61,664 bases of DNA from Candidatus Eiseniibacteriota bacterium (GCA_030622115.1 JAUXGN010000015.1:1-61664), one strand, 5' to 3'; shown: positions 44,735 to 54,499, counted from the stretch's first letter. Program-made: numbers and translations. The notes: generated by a model from the sequence alone, not told the origin.

Positions 44735-47251
44735 ATGATACGGAGTACCACGCAGGCAGACACGGAGGTCAACCAACACATGGTCGCACGGCTCAAGGAG
44801 AGGGTTACCGAGCTCATAAACACTATCGAAGAAACGCCCATATCGATCGGGCGCTGGATCCTGATCCTGGCCGCCATCATTGCGCTCAGGCATTTCCTCG
44901 AGCAGGTATCCGGACAACTGAGAACGGTCCAATTCCTTTCGTACTTCGTGCATTACCCACTTGCATACATCGCCCCTCTCCTGGCTCTCTCGGTCGTCCT
45001 TGCGGCCATGGCAAGGGAGAGGATAGAGCGCGTTACCAAGCTGATGTTGTTCGCGTGGCTTCTGACACTCCTTCCCCCACTTGTGGATCTGCTCCTGAGT
45101 AAAGCAGGTCAGCAACCGGAGCTGATCGGATATCTGATCCCGGAGGGTCACACACTCGTCGAAGCGTTCATCAATCTCCTGAATCCGTTCTATCACGGAT
45201 TCCAGGGAACGACTGCGGGTATCAGAATCGAAGCGGCCGTCGGCTGCGTTCTGGCGGCTGTCTACGTCCAGATCAAGACCGGAAGGCCGGCTCGCGCGCT
45301 CTTGACGGCGATTCTCATCTACCCGACGATGTTCTTCTTCTTCACGCTGCCGTCGATAGCTCTCGCGGTGACCAGAATACTCGGCTCTCAGCTTGACAAC
45401 GTGTATCAGCTTTTCCTCGCCAAGGCCGATGTCCACAGAGCGTTCGCCGGCGTGACGCCCTTCGCCCTGTCCGATCTGTCGAATTCCCTGATCGACCTCA
45501 TTGTGATCACCCCTCTACTGGCCCTCTGGTACAGAATGTACTCACCTGAAGGATTCAGAGACACTGTCCGCTCGATCGATCTCACCACAACGGTTTGTCA
45601 CGTCGCGGCGACCGCTGTCGGAATCGTACTCGCAGCGCGGCTTCTGATGGGTTCGCACGGTCTCGTGTCGGTCGCGCACGCCTTCGACATCATTGCACTG
45701 ACCGGTCTTCTCGCGGCGGCGTTCTTCACGGCGCAGGTCGCGACTGCAATGCGCCTCCTGCATGATGAAGCCGCTACGCTTCCGGGGACCGCCGCGCCTC
45801 CCACGGCCAGAGACCGTGTCTCCATGACCGGGATCATGTACACAGCGCTGGCTCTTTTCTTCTCACTCTCCGTCAGCTACGTCGCCCTGACATATGTCGT
45901 GGCCACAATGTCCATCTACTTCCTGTACTACGCCCCGCCGCTTCGTCTCTCAAGATACATGCCGCTCACCGGCTTCATGATGGGAGCCGCTCTGCTCTTC
46001 GCGCTAAGCTTGGGATACTCCGCCTACGCGGGCGAACAGACAGCGCTCTGGCTCCCGAAGAGCATTGTCGCACTGGCTCTGCTTATCCCGTCGCTGGGTA
46101 TGCTGTCGCGAGACATATGGCAGCCCCAAGCTGAGACGGGAAACAGATGGAATCTGGTGACAGCCATGGGCGAGAGACGCGCTCGTGCACTTGCCGGAAT
46201 CGCCCTTCTAGCCGCGGCGCTCCTCCCCGCTCTGCTCCTAGGAATCCCGGCGCTCGCCATTCCGGGAGTCATCGGCGGAGTCGCCGCACTGCTTTTGATG
46301 CTACGCGGGCAACCCAATCATGTACCGGGAGGCTTGGTGGCCCTGGCGCTGATTCTGGTGGCAGCCGGACTCGCGATCGGCGTGGCGGATTCGGAGTTCG
46401 TTCGACAGCAGCTGGCATCAACAAGCTTCGCCGATGCATCGAGAAAGGGCGGGAATTTCGAGCTAATGCGGAAGGCGGACGCCTCGGCAGAACAGGACAT
46501 GGTGAACGAGGGTGTCGTCCTGTTCCATTCGGGAGATATGGAGGGCGCTATCGATCTCTTCAGGAGAGCGATAGAGATCAACCCCGAGTACGTTCACGCC
46601 TACATAAGCCTCGGCTCGGCCCAGCTTCGCCTCGATCAGATCGATGCCGCCGAGCGCTCCTTCCGCCGGGCAATAGAGTTCGATGCCGAGAACTCCCTGG
46701 CGTATCTCGGGCTCGGGCAGGCATACAAGCTGTTCGGAAGCACGGACGAGGCGATCACATACGTAGAGCGAGCGCTCGAGCTTGATCCGGAGAATGCGGA
46801 CGCGGCCTTCACGCTTGCGCTCATCTACGCGGACGAAGCGGACTACGAAAAGGAATTCGCGGCTCTGACACGAACCGTGGGGATCGACCCGCGCAATGGA
46901 CAGGCCTACTCCCGTCTGGCTGACCTCTTCCTTGCGAACGGGATGTACCCGGAAGCGGTGCGGGCTCTCAATGCTGCGAAGGCCGGCCGCGTACCTGTCG
47001 AACACCTCCACACGCGACTCGGTGAGGCCTACTATTCGATGGGAGATCTCGATGGGGCCGAGAACGAGCTTCGAAGGCAGATCTCGCTGAGACCGAGAAC
47101 AGCGTCGCCGCGAGCCAACCTGGCTCGTCTTCTCACGGAGACGGGCAGGATCGAGGAGGCGATCTCCGAGTGGACGGTCGCCATCGATCTCACCATGGAC
47201 CCACGGCTCCGATCGCTTTTCGAGGCGGAGCTCGCAAAGCTCACGAACTGA
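44735..47251 (+). CDS. Polytopic membrane protein with C-terminal TPR domain, possible degenerate UbiA-like fold
   Basis: An 838-residue protein in two halves. Residues about 40 to 560 contain some twelve to fourteen membrane helices. About 590 to 838 are six or seven TPR units ('NEGVVLFHSGDMEGAIDLFRRAIEINPEY' type, quoted only in part: GAIDLFRRAIEINPEY). The segment YYAPPLRLSRYMPLTG near residue 415 resembles the conserved 'YSxPPLRLKR' loop of UbiA prenyltransferases. The first Asp-rich NDxxDxxxD motif of that family is not visible, so enzymatic activity is doubtful. I do not assign a function. The ATG at 44780, with GGAGGT 11 bases upstream, is an alternative start. It is the only rightward gene between the left edge and gltX. 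Confidence 0.8.
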   Translation: MIRSTTQADTEVNQHMVARLKERVTELINTIEETPISIGRWILILAAIIALRHFLEQVSGQLRTVQFLSYFVHYPLAYIAPLLALSVVLAAMARERIERVTKLMLFAWLLTLLPPLVDLLLSKAGQQPELIGYLIPEGHTLVEAFINLLNPFYHGFQGTTAGIRIEAAVGCVLAAVYVQIKTGRPARALLTAILIYPTMFFFFTLPSIALAVTRILGSQLDNVYQLFLAKADVHRAFAGVTPFALSDLSNSLIDLIVITPLLALWYRMYSPEGFRDTVRSIDLTTTVCHVAATAVGIVLAARLLMGSHGLVSVAHAFDIIALTGLLAAAFFTAQVATAMRLLHDEAATLPGTAAPPTARDRVSMTGIMYTALALFFSLSVSYVALTYVVATMSIYFLYYAPPLRLSRYMPLTGFMMGAALLFALSLGYSAYAGEQTALWLPKSIVALALLIPSLGMLSRDIWQPQAETGNRWNLVTAMGERRARALAGIALLAAALLPALLLGIPALAIPGVIGGVAALLLMLRGQPNHVPGGLVALALILVAAGLAIGVADSEFVRQQLASTSFADASRKGGNFELMRKADASAEQDMVNEGVVLFHSGDMEGAIDLFRRAIEINPEYVHAYISLGSAQLRLDQIDAAERSFRRAIEFDAENSLAYLGLGQAYKLFGSTDEAITYVERALELDPENADAAFTLALIYADEADYEKEFAALTRTVGIDPRNGQAYSRLADLFLANGMYPEAVRALNAAKAGRVPVEHLHTRLGEAYYSMGDLDGAENELRRQISLRPRTASPRANLARLLTETGRIEEAISEWTVAIDLTMDPRLRSLFEAELAKLTN

Positions 47252-47309
47252 GTCCGATGGACGGCGCCGGACCGGGCCCTGTCCTTCCCATGGCCGACGC
47301 ACAAACAAC

Positions 47310-47335
47310 GACCGGGGGCCACACGGCCCCCGGTC
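47310..47335. terminator. Bidirectional terminator hairpin
   Basis: An 11-bp perfect stem (GACCGGGGGCC / GGCCCCCGGTC) with a 4-base loop lies between two converging genes, 59 bases after the TPR protein stop and 42 bases after the carboxypeptidase stop. Position and strength suit termination of both. Confidence 0.75.
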
Positions 47336-47376
47336 TTGCATTCAGTTCATGGATCTGCATGATGCTTGCTATGACG

Positions 47377-49704
47377 CTACTTGAGAAGGACCAGCTTAGA
47401 GGCCGCGAAGTCTCCCCCTGCCTCGATCCTGACGAAGTAGATGCCTGCGGCCGTCTCGCGACCGGCATCATCAGAGCCGTCCCACCTGATCTCGTGTCCA
47501 CCCGCCTCGCGCTCCTGATCCGCAAGAAGTGTACGTACGACTCGCCCGGCAGCATCGTAGACGACGACGCTCACCGCTCCGGCAGCCGGGATTTGGAATC
47601 TGACGGTTGTCTTTGGATTGAACGGATTCGGATAGTTGGAGACAGAGAGCGGCAGCACGGCGATATCGCCCACACCGGTACCCGGCATGTCACTTGAGAT
47701 CGTGACATCATCGACGTACCAGCCATCCTCGGTGATGTACCCGTCGGAATCGAGCCTGAATCTCACCTTGAAGGTGCTCGTGCCGACGTAGCTTGCGAGA
47801 TCGATCTGCTCCTCGGCCCAGTCCCCAAGATAGCCGTCGTACGACGCAACCTCGATCCAGCTCGAGCCACCGTTCGTGCTGACCTCAACATAGCAGTAGT
47901 CGTATTCGGGCTCTGTGTCGTACTTGTGCCAAAACGAGAGAAGACCCGTCGTCGCCTCGGACAGATCCACGGAGCTCTGGAGCGCAATGGTGGTGTTAGC
48001 GTGGTTGCCGTAGTTTCCACCGGGACTGTCGGTCATCGATGTTGATGGGCTGTAGGACTCGCTCGTTGTCGTTCCCCAGGCTCCCGTCCACGCCGCGAGA
48101 CCCGATTCGAAGTCATCGAAGAACGTCGGAGTGGCAAGAATGAAGTTCTCGCTCGAGGTTGCACCGTCGAACACGATGACGTCGTCGATCGTAGCAGGCG
48201 TGTAACCGGACCTGGTCGCCTTCATGTCGTAGGTTCCGACCGGAATGTAGTTGATCTCGTAGTAGCCGGTCCCGGCGGCGCTCACGGATGAGTAGCCCTC
48301 TATGTCGGTGAGTTCTACGGTCGCGCCACCGAGCGGACTCATGCTCTCATCGTAGACGTAGCCTGCAATCGTCCCGCGAGGCGGCGGTTCGAGCGCGAAG
48401 TTGACGATCACAAATGTGTCGAGACTCGCCGAAACATTGTAGACCGTCTGCGTCGGATACTCGGCGGCCGTGCATATGACCGTGTAGGTCCCCGACTCGA
48501 CCATGCGATGGTAGTCGCCGACTGCCGGATCCGTGTAGACGTCCTTGCCAATCTCGGGAATGCTGATGGTCGCGTAGATCGGATCCCCGGTGTCGCCGTC
48601 GGTCACGAGGCCGCGAATGCCACGTCCCGACACGCGAGCCTGGTGGAGCATCGCATCGCGGTTGTCGTCGAAGATCGGAGTGATCTGTGACGCGGGCGGG
48701 TCCTTGATCGTCGACACTTCGATGGTCGTGTCTATCTCGCCACGCACATCGTAGCACCAATCCTGGCAGCTTCCCTTGACTATGTACCAGTCGGCGCCGT
48801 TGGTAACCGGGAGACCACTGTACGCACCGTACACGTTCGAGATGGTGATGATCATGGGTTCATCCGGCGTCGGATCGTACGTGTAATCCCAGAGGTAGTT
48901 CACATAGACGGCGCCGGAATGGAACGTGAGAGACGTCACAGGATTCATACCCACATTGAAATCCCTGAGCGCCCTCGACTCGGCCCCCCTCCAGCACGTA
49001 CCCGCATTGGAACCGTCCGGGCTGTAGTAATCGCGGTTCAGGTCGATGCCGTCGGCATTGTATCGCGAACCGCTCTCGTAGCCGTCGGGATTGAGCATCG
49101 GGATTATCCAGATCTCGCGCTCGTTGACGATCCATGTGATATTCGGGTCGACGCCGTAGTTCTCCAGAAGGTGCTCGATCATGTAGTAGCAGACCTCGGC
49201 GCTGATCGTCTCATCCCCGTGGTGTGCCCCTATCCACTGGACCTCGGGCTCGAACTCCTCAATGCCGGGATTGTCCGTGATCTTCATCGCCCAGAGCTCG
49301 CGGCCCTGAACGCTCTGCCCGATAGTGACGAGTTCCGTGATGGCCGGATAGCTTGCCGCCCACGCGGCCATGTCTGCCGTCAGCTCGGCGTAGCTGTGGT
49401 ACTCACCCCGATCGGCCAGCCGCAGCGAGTGGACATCGGCGATCATGTTCTCAACCACAACAACAGGTCGGTAGCCGTTCGCCCAGAGGATCTCTATCTC
49501 CCCCGGAATCGCAGCGATCTCCGCCACTCCGTCCCGCACGGACATGATGTCCATACCAAGATCGTTCAGACGATGGATGTCTTCCCTGGAAAGAATCTCT
49601 ACCTCCACCACTGCCGCATCGTCCCGTGGATACGCGGACGACACAACCGGGAAGAGCAGGGAAACGAAGAGCAAAGCTGCAAACGCAAGATGCCACACAC
49701 GCAT
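47377..49704 (-). CDS. Secreted M14 zinc carboxypeptidase with T9SS-type C-terminal domain
   Basis: Secreted peptidase of about 775 residues. After a signal peptide (AFAALLFVSLLFPVVSSAYP) comes a propeptide and the M14 catalytic domain (about 115 to 400). Its zinc motif is GAHHGDETISAE, with 'IPMLNPDGYESGSRYNADGI', 'DLNRDYY', the third ligand in LTFHSGAVYVNYLWDY and the catalytic Glu in DTTIEVST. Two carboxypeptidase-regulatory folds follow (IRGLVTDGDTGDPIYATI and IAGYVYDESMSPLGGATVEL), then a jelly-roll-like domain. The last 95 residues carry NYPNPFNPKTTVRFQIP and AAGIYFVRIEAG, the FlgD-like/T9SS type A sorting pattern. AAGGAG precedes the start at 49704. Confidence 0.92.
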   Translation of the reverse strand: MRVWHLAFAALLFVSLLFPVVSSAYPRDDAAVVEVEILSREDIHRLNDLGMDIMSVRDGVAEIAAIPGEIEILWANGYRPVVVVENMIADVHSLRLADRGEYHSYAELTADMAAWAASYPAITELVTIGQSVQGRELWAMKITDNPGIEEFEPEVQWIGAHHGDETISAEVCYYMIEHLLENYGVDPNITWIVNEREIWIIPMLNPDGYESGSRYNADGIDLNRDYYSPDGSNAGTCWRGAESRALRDFNVGMNPVTSLTFHSGAVYVNYLWDYTYDPTPDEPMIITISNVYGAYSGLPVTNGADWYIVKGSCQDWCYDVRGEIDTTIEVSTIKDPPASQITPIFDDNRDAMLHQARVSGRGIRGLVTDGDTGDPIYATISIPEIGKDVYTDPAVGDYHRMVESGTYTVICTAAEYPTQTVYNVSASLDTFVIVNFALEPPPRGTIAGYVYDESMSPLGGATVELTDIEGYSSVSAAGTGYYEINYIPVGTYDMKATRSGYTPATIDDVIVFDGATSSENFILATPTFFDDFESGLAAWTGAWGTTTSESYSPSTSMTDSPGGNYGNHANTTIALQSSVDLSEATTGLLSFWHKYDTEPEYDYCYVEVSTNGGSSWIEVASYDGYLGDWAEEQIDLASYVGTSTFKVRFRLDSDGYITEDGWYVDDVTISSDMPGTGVGDIAVLPLSVSNYPNPFNPKTTVRFQIPAAGAVSVVVYDAAGRVVRTLLADQEREAGGHEIRWDGSDDAGRETAAGIYFVRIEAGGDFAASKLVLLK

Positions 49705-49742
49705 TCGGGACTCCTTCCAGAGAGAACCTGTGTGATGCAGGC

Positions 49743-49764
49743 GGCCGGCGGAACCCCGCCGGCC
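49743..49764 (-). other. Intercistronic hairpin
   Basis: GGCCGGCGG-AACC-CCGCCGGCC forms a 9-bp stem between the second Omp28-like gene and the carboxypeptidase gene. No U-run follows, so it may set differential expression through RNA processing or partial termination. Confidence 0.5.
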
Positions 49765-49795
49765 ACCCACTCACCACAACTCAACGTCAAGCGCT

Positions 49796-51814
49796 CTACT
49801 TGAGGAGCGCCATCTTCCTTTCTGCTGTCTCACCACCGGCCGTCAGCTTCGCGAAATAGATGCCGGAGGCGAGACTTCTGCCACTGTCGTCCTTGCCGTT
49901 CCAGACGACAGAGTGCGGCCCGGCAGTCAGCTCATCATCGACGAGCGTGCGCACGAGCCTTCCGCTCACATTGTAGACATGGAGCTCAACGGGACCGGCA
50001 TTGTCCGGCACGCTGAACTGGATGCTCGTGATCGGATTGAACGGGTTAGGCATGTTCTGGTTGAGCACCAGCTTCGCGAACTCGGGTGCACCATCGTCCG
50101 GCACATCGGTCTCGTCAAAGTCGAACCACGCCATGATCCGCTCGACCAGCACACGGTTGTTGTCGGGTGGAGCGTACACCGACTTTACGCACTCGAACGG
50201 GAACGCAAGGAAGACCACCTTGTGATCGTCCTCTGATATCTTGACCGCCTTATCTCCCACGCTGTCCGCCGTGAAGATGACATCGTCACCGGACGCCGGC
50301 GTCACACTGTCGCTCTCAGTAACCGGGAACGGACCACCGAGAAGACCGAGTGCCATGCCATCGGATACCATGTCGTCTGTAACACCATTCATGATGAACC
50401 CTGACGTGTCGTTCGTCCACGACGTGATATGGAGATAGTCGGTTATGAACGAGTTCGAGGTACGACTCGACAGGTAGTTCATGCTGGCGAGGCAGAGGTT
50501 TCCGCCCGCGTCAAGATAGTCGGCCATCGCCTGCTCATCGCCCGCGACTATCGTCGTCGCGTCCCCGCTGGCGGTGGTCCAGAACGCCGCATAGAACGAC
50601 TTGAGGAGCGTGGCGCTCGGCCGACCCTTGGTGTAGCAATCCCAGGTGTACGGCGGGTAGCCAGTGTCTGTGAGAGCCCCCTGGAAATACGTCTCATACG
50701 TCATCGGACCATCGTCGTCGACGAGCAGAACCGATGTCAGGTCACAGAAGGCGACGAACTCCGCCTCCCTCGTGAACCCGGCTGCATCGCTCTCTACAGA
50801 CATGATCATCGTTCCGATGTCCTGATGCGTACCGTTGTAGTCCGTGATGTGGACGTAGAGCGTCTCGGTGGCCCCGACCGGAACGAAGAACGTATGCGCA
50901 CCCATGTAGCAGATGCCCTCCGTTGTGCAGTAGTTGGCGACCCAGTTGTAGGGATCACCAGGGAAGTCCGTGGTGAAATCCACGTTCAGATCGTCATCGA
51001 CCGTGCCTGTGTTATGCAGGAGGAGCGTGTAGATGGCCTCGCCCCAGTAGTCGATCTCGTGCGCGTAGGTGTCAACCAACATCTCGAAATCGTACGGATC
51101 CGGCATGAGCGCCGACTGAACGATCTGCTGGGGGTCCGTGTCCTCGATGAAGACGATGATGTGCATGTTGAGCGTGTTGTCCGTCGAGTTCGTGATGCCA
51201 CTGAAGTACTTCGTGAACTCGATCGAATCTCCCGCAGCACTGAGCGTTGTCACCGCCTCAGGCGCCAGCATGTCGCGAACCGTGTACGGGTACGATGCAC
51301 TGACCTCTTCGTACACCACGAACTGTGCCCTGAGATCCCCCAGGCCGACGGCGTCGGTGGCTCTGAACTTCGCGGTCACCCACCCCCCGACAGTTCCACG
51401 AGTCCCCTCGGCCTCAATCGAACCATAGCACTCAATCTCGATTGGACTCGGCACAGCGAGTCTGGCGTCGACGATGGGACGATACATGTCGATGACCGTC
51501 GGACCCGCGCCGATAACCTGGTCCACAGCATCGAACTCGACGTGCGGGATTCCGCCGACGCCATAGTAGCTGGCACGGGCGTAGGTCTCACCTGTCGCAT
51601 AGCCGTCACTGACGTGGTAGTAGAGCACGACCAGCTGGTCGGTGCCCTTTTCTGCCTGGAGCTCAACGAGCGCCGCACAGGCATTCGGACAGTAGCCACA
51701 GCCGGTCGACCCGAACAGCTCCGCCAGCACCGCCCTGTCGGACGCGAGCGCGGAGAGCGCTGACATCACAAAAACAATTGTCACCAAACCAACGATCACC
51801 GATCGCCTTGCCAT
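49796..51814 (-). CDS. Omp28-like secreted protein with CxxC and T9SS-type C-terminal domain
   Basis: A 672-residue exported protein with signal peptide (IVFVMSALSALAS). The N-terminal part resembles Omp28/thioredoxin-fold proteins: LAELFGSTGCGYCPNACAAL contains a CxxC pair, followed by 'LVVLYYHVSDGYATGETYAR' and 'GIPHVEFDAVDQVIGAG'. A middle domain begins SVLLVDDDGPMTYETYF and includes DYLDAGGNLCLASMNYL, a layout seen in glutaminase-like folds of other surface proteins. The last 95 residues contain NMPNPFNPITSIQFSVP and LASGIYFAKLTAGGET, a T9SS type A-like sorting domain. AAGGAGTAC precedes the ATG at 51814. The gene before it is an Omp28-like lipoprotein. Confidence 0.87.
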   Translation of the reverse strand: MARRSVIVGLVTIVFVMSALSALASDRAVLAELFGSTGCGYCPNACAALVELQAEKGTDQLVVLYYHVSDGYATGETYARASYYGVGGIPHVEFDAVDQVIGAGPTVIDMYRPIVDARLAVPSPIEIECYGSIEAEGTRGTVGGWVTAKFRATDAVGLGDLRAQFVVYEEVSASYPYTVRDMLAPEAVTTLSAAGDSIEFTKYFSGITNSTDNTLNMHIIVFIEDTDPQQIVQSALMPDPYDFEMLVDTYAHEIDYWGEAIYTLLLHNTGTVDDDLNVDFTTDFPGDPYNWVANYCTTEGICYMGAHTFFVPVGATETLYVHITDYNGTHQDIGTMIMSVESDAAGFTREAEFVAFCDLTSVLLVDDDGPMTYETYFQGALTDTGYPPYTWDCYTKGRPSATLLKSFYAAFWTTASGDATTIVAGDEQAMADYLDAGGNLCLASMNYLSSRTSNSFITDYLHITSWTNDTSGFIMNGVTDDMVSDGMALGLLGGPFPVTESDSVTPASGDDVIFTADSVGDKAVKISEDDHKVVFLAFPFECVKSVYAPPDNNRVLVERIMAWFDFDETDVPDDGAPEFAKLVLNQNMPNPFNPITSIQFSVPDNAGPVELHVYNVSGRLVRTLVDDELTAGPHSVVWNGKDDSGRSLASGIYFAKLTAGGETAERKMALLK

Positions 51815-51934
51815 ACTTGTACTCCTTCCGCGGCGACACCGCTGCAATTGCTAGGATCCTCCCGCCGGTCGCTGTGGCGACAGTGTGGCTACTCCGTCCT
51901 ATCGGTCGTTCACAGTACTTCGTTCTCTCACCAT

Positions 51935-53008
51935 CTATCGTGCTTCCAGTCTCGCCGACTGGACTATCTCCATGGTGTCATCGTTCTGGACGAATACCAT
52001 CGCGTCCAGATTCGCCGGATTCCAGCTCGGGTCGATCGTGACATCATAGATAACCTCTGTGGAATCCCCGACTGCGGTCAGTGTGAACGCCTCGTCGTCG
52101 AGGAGATCGCGCGCGACGTACGGATAGAGATCGTGTGCAAAGTTGACGTCTTCCTCCAGCACAATCGTCCTCAGGACGTATGTGCCGGCCGGAAGGGAAT
52201 CCATCACCTCCACCTTGGCCGTGAGACTCACCCGCGCTCCACTCAGATCACCGGTCAGCTGGAGCGAGAGAGGCGAGCCTATGGCCCGTCTGAGCTCGAT
52301 CTCAAATTCATAGTCCGCCTGAGCCGTGGGAACTGAACTCGAACCCTCGACAATCCTCCCGCCATCGAAGACAGCGATCGGATAGGCGGTCGCCCCACCG
52401 GGGAACTCCGGATTATCCGTGTACCAATCGATCCTTGCGATCGTCTCATCCGTTCCCACGGGAGGCAGATCATGGTATGCGACGACGCAGAGCCTGTCGG
52501 CCCCATACTGGTCCATCAGGTTGTCGAGCGCCTCCTCCCCGAACGGGCAGTTGGTGCAGTTGTATGTCGTGAAGAACTCTACAAGCACATTTCTGTCGAC
52601 CAGGCCGCCGGCAGTTCCTACCGCGAACAAACAAGTGTCGGGCGGGCTCTCGTCGCCCTCATCATCGATGGCAACGACAATGAAGACGTGGTCGCCCTCG
52701 ACAACGTCCTCGACCGTGTGCGCGCCATCCGACGTGGCTCCGGTCACCGTGTCATCATAGCTCCACGCAAACTCTGCTATGGTCCCGTCGTAGTCGCCGC
52801 CGGCCCACTCAAATGTCACGTCGTCGCCGGCCACGGCTTCCCCACCGGACGGGCAGCTGGTGATCGTTACCCAAGGCAACAGGTTGATCTCGATAGGATC
52901 AGCGAACCAATCACATCCTCCCTGAGCCGCTATCCAAACCGTGATGAGGGCAATCATCGACACAAGTCGGCTCGCTCGCCGCCCGAGTCCGGAGTTCATA
53001 TTCAACAC
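51935..53008 (-). CDS. Omp28-like lipoprotein with CxxC motif
   Basis: A 357-residue predicted lipoprotein. A signal (VSMIALITVWIAAQGGC) ends in a Cys that could be lipidated. A PKD/Ig-like domain follows (SCPSGGEAVAGDDVTFEW... AFAWSYDD). The Omp28-type thioredoxin-like domain starts at about residue 140 with VLVEFFTTYNCTNCPFGEEAL, which holds the CxxC. 'LCVVAYHDLPPVGTDETIAR', 'ATAYPIAVFDGGRIVEGSSS' and 'VLEEDVNFAHDLYPYVARDL' follow, matching the region order of the larger CxxC protein encoded next. No sorting domain is present. The GTG at 53008 is chosen since GGAGG stands eight bases upstream. Confidence 0.87.
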   Translation of the reverse strand: MLNMNSGLGRRASRLVSMIALITVWIAAQGGCDWFADPIEINLLPWVTITSCPSGGEAVAGDDVTFEWAGGDYDGTIAEFAWSYDDTVTGATSDGAHTVEDVVEGDHVFIVVAIDDEGDESPPDTCLFAVGTAGGLVDRNVLVEFFTTYNCTNCPFGEEALDNLMDQYGADRLCVVAYHDLPPVGTDETIARIDWYTDNPEFPGGATAYPIAVFDGGRIVEGSSSVPTAQADYEFEIELRRAIGSPLSLQLTGDLSGARVSLTAKVEVMDSLPAGTYVLRTIVLEEDVNFAHDLYPYVARDLLDDEAFTLTAVGDSTEVIYDVTIDPSWNPANLDAMVFVQNDDTMEIVQSARLEAR

Positions 53009-53020
53009 TCGTCCGTCCTC

Positions 53021-54499
53021 CTAGAAAAACGCGCTGAGTCTGATACGCGCGCCTTCAAACTCGGGTTCATGGTAGCAGACACCGCCACTGCACTTGAGAC
53101 CGCCGCGCTCGCTTCCCACGCTGACGGAGACCTCGAAATCGTTAGCGAGGAGTTTCTTCACCTCGGTCATCATCCAGATGCTCCGCTCCTCGATCGTGTC
53201 ATTGCTGGTCTCGATCACGGTCGCGAAGGTCAGGCCGTGGCTCGGATAGACTGTTGTCGAGAAAAGGTAGTCCTCGTGCTTGTCCCCCGTAAGTTCCTCT
53301 GTCTGCTGCGCCTGGAGCTGAAACTCGATGTCCCGTCCTGATTCCGGCGACAGAATGAACTCCGTTCCGACCGTGAAGTGCTCGATGAACTTGCCCAGTT
53401 CGTACTCCCTCGACCAGGCCCCCGCGAGTGAGGCACTGCTTCCGCCCTCAAACCAGTGATCGGCCTGCGAGAAAATCTCCCAATGCAGGAGCTCGGCCTC
53501 ATGATTCCGTGCTTCGGAGGCGCCCCCCATGAGCATCGAGTGATGGCCAAAGGGGATGCTGCCCTCAACAAGAAACCCTCGCTCGTCATCGAGGTCGGGT
53601 TCATAGGTCGTACGGTTCATGAACGTCCAGAGATGGTCCCGCACGCACGTCGGTGGGCTGACAAGGTAGTGATAGAAATCCTCGAAGTCCTTGAACTCAC
53701 CGAAGAGCGTTGCCCAGGGAAGCTCGACTGTGCCTGCCACGTAGGTGGCGTGACCCTGCGATGCCTGTTCGCCTGTGTCCGTATCCTCCACATACCTGCC
53801 GGTATACTCGGCTGCGAGCGTGATCGGCCCCATCCACGACTCAAGCTCCGCACCCAGGAGCACGTCTTCCGATCTGCCGATGGTGTCCGGGACGAGAGGA
53901 TCGCTGTCCTCATCAGCGGCCATGCGCTCGATCGCGCTTCCGGCCAGATTCAGCCAACCGGCAATGGCTTGCTCAGCGCGGATCGCGCGAATCTCGTGTC
54001 GGCGGTAGCGCGTCCCGAAGAGGGCCTCGTCAGTCGCCCCCGCGAGCGCTGTGAGATGCACGTCCCCTGTGGTGTACTCCGCCAGAAGACCATCAAGAGC
54101 GGCATTGTGCTCCAGATCGATATCCTCAAAACTGCGAAGCGACAGACCCCGCCCGAACGTCGAGAAGAAATGCCCGACCCTCAGGTGCAGGTCGTCCTGC
54201 TCGAACTCGGCGAAGCGATGTCTGATCTCCGTGAGCGGCAGATCGACACCGGACGGGTTGTAGGTGGGGTCCGAGAGCTGGGAGGCGCGATAGACCACGC
54301 CGACCGTCAAGGGACCAATGCCTGCGTCCAGCGCCAATCTCGCATCGAAAGCTGATGCGCCGAGGCCTGTGTTGTAGAGATACTCACTCGTGACGACGCC
54401 GCCGGTCCACACATCGCTGTCCGCGCGCGCGGATACCACCGGAGACAGAAGAAGCCCGATGACGACGATGGTCATCCAAGAGCACACGTTCCTACTCAC
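53021..54499 (-). CDS. Outer-membrane protein, DUF6029-like
   Basis: A 492-residue exported protein with signal peptide (IVVIGLLLSPVVSARA). The rest alternates aromatic and polar residues in the beta-strand rhythm of an outer-membrane barrel and ends in Phe-Phe (IRLSAFF), the usual C-terminal barrel signal. Its content (HLRVGHFFSTFGRGLSLRSF, 'DLEHNAALDGLLAEYTTGD') resembles DUF6029 proteins of Bacteroidota, which often lie beside Omp28 and TlpA genes. The assignment is from memory of the family and needs a profile search. It overlaps the TlpA gene by eight bases and is 12 bases from the Omp28 lipoprotein gene. The GTG start has GGGGGAGG upstream. Confidence 0.72.
   Translation of the reverse strand: MSRNVCSWMTIVVIGLLLSPVVSARADSDVWTGGVVTSEYLYNTGLGASAFDARLALDAGIGPLTVGVVYRASQLSDPTYNPSGVDLPLTEIRHRFAEFEQDDLHLRVGHFFSTFGRGLSLRSFEDIDLEHNAALDGLLAEYTTGDVHLTALAGATDEALFGTRYRRHEIRAIRAEQAIAGWLNLAGSAIERMAADEDSDPLVPDTIGRSEDVLLGAELESWMGPITLAAEYTGRYVEDTDTGEQASQGHATYVAGTVELPWATLFGEFKDFEDFYHYLVSPPTCVRDHLWTFMNRTTYEPDLDDERGFLVEGSIPFGHHSMLMGGASEARNHEAELLHWEIFSQADHWFEGGSSASLAGAWSREYELGKFIEHFTVGTEFILSPESGRDIEFQLQAQQTEELTGDKHEDYLFSTTVYPSHGLTFATVIETSNDTIEERSIWMMTEVKKLLANDFEVSVSVGSERGGLKCSGGVCYHEPEFEGARIRLSAFF

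Noticed and set aside
50429-51763. A 444-codon plus-strand frame
   Set aside because: It is antisense to the Omp28-like secreted protein and dominated by Arg/Val/Asp, so it is treated as a shadow.
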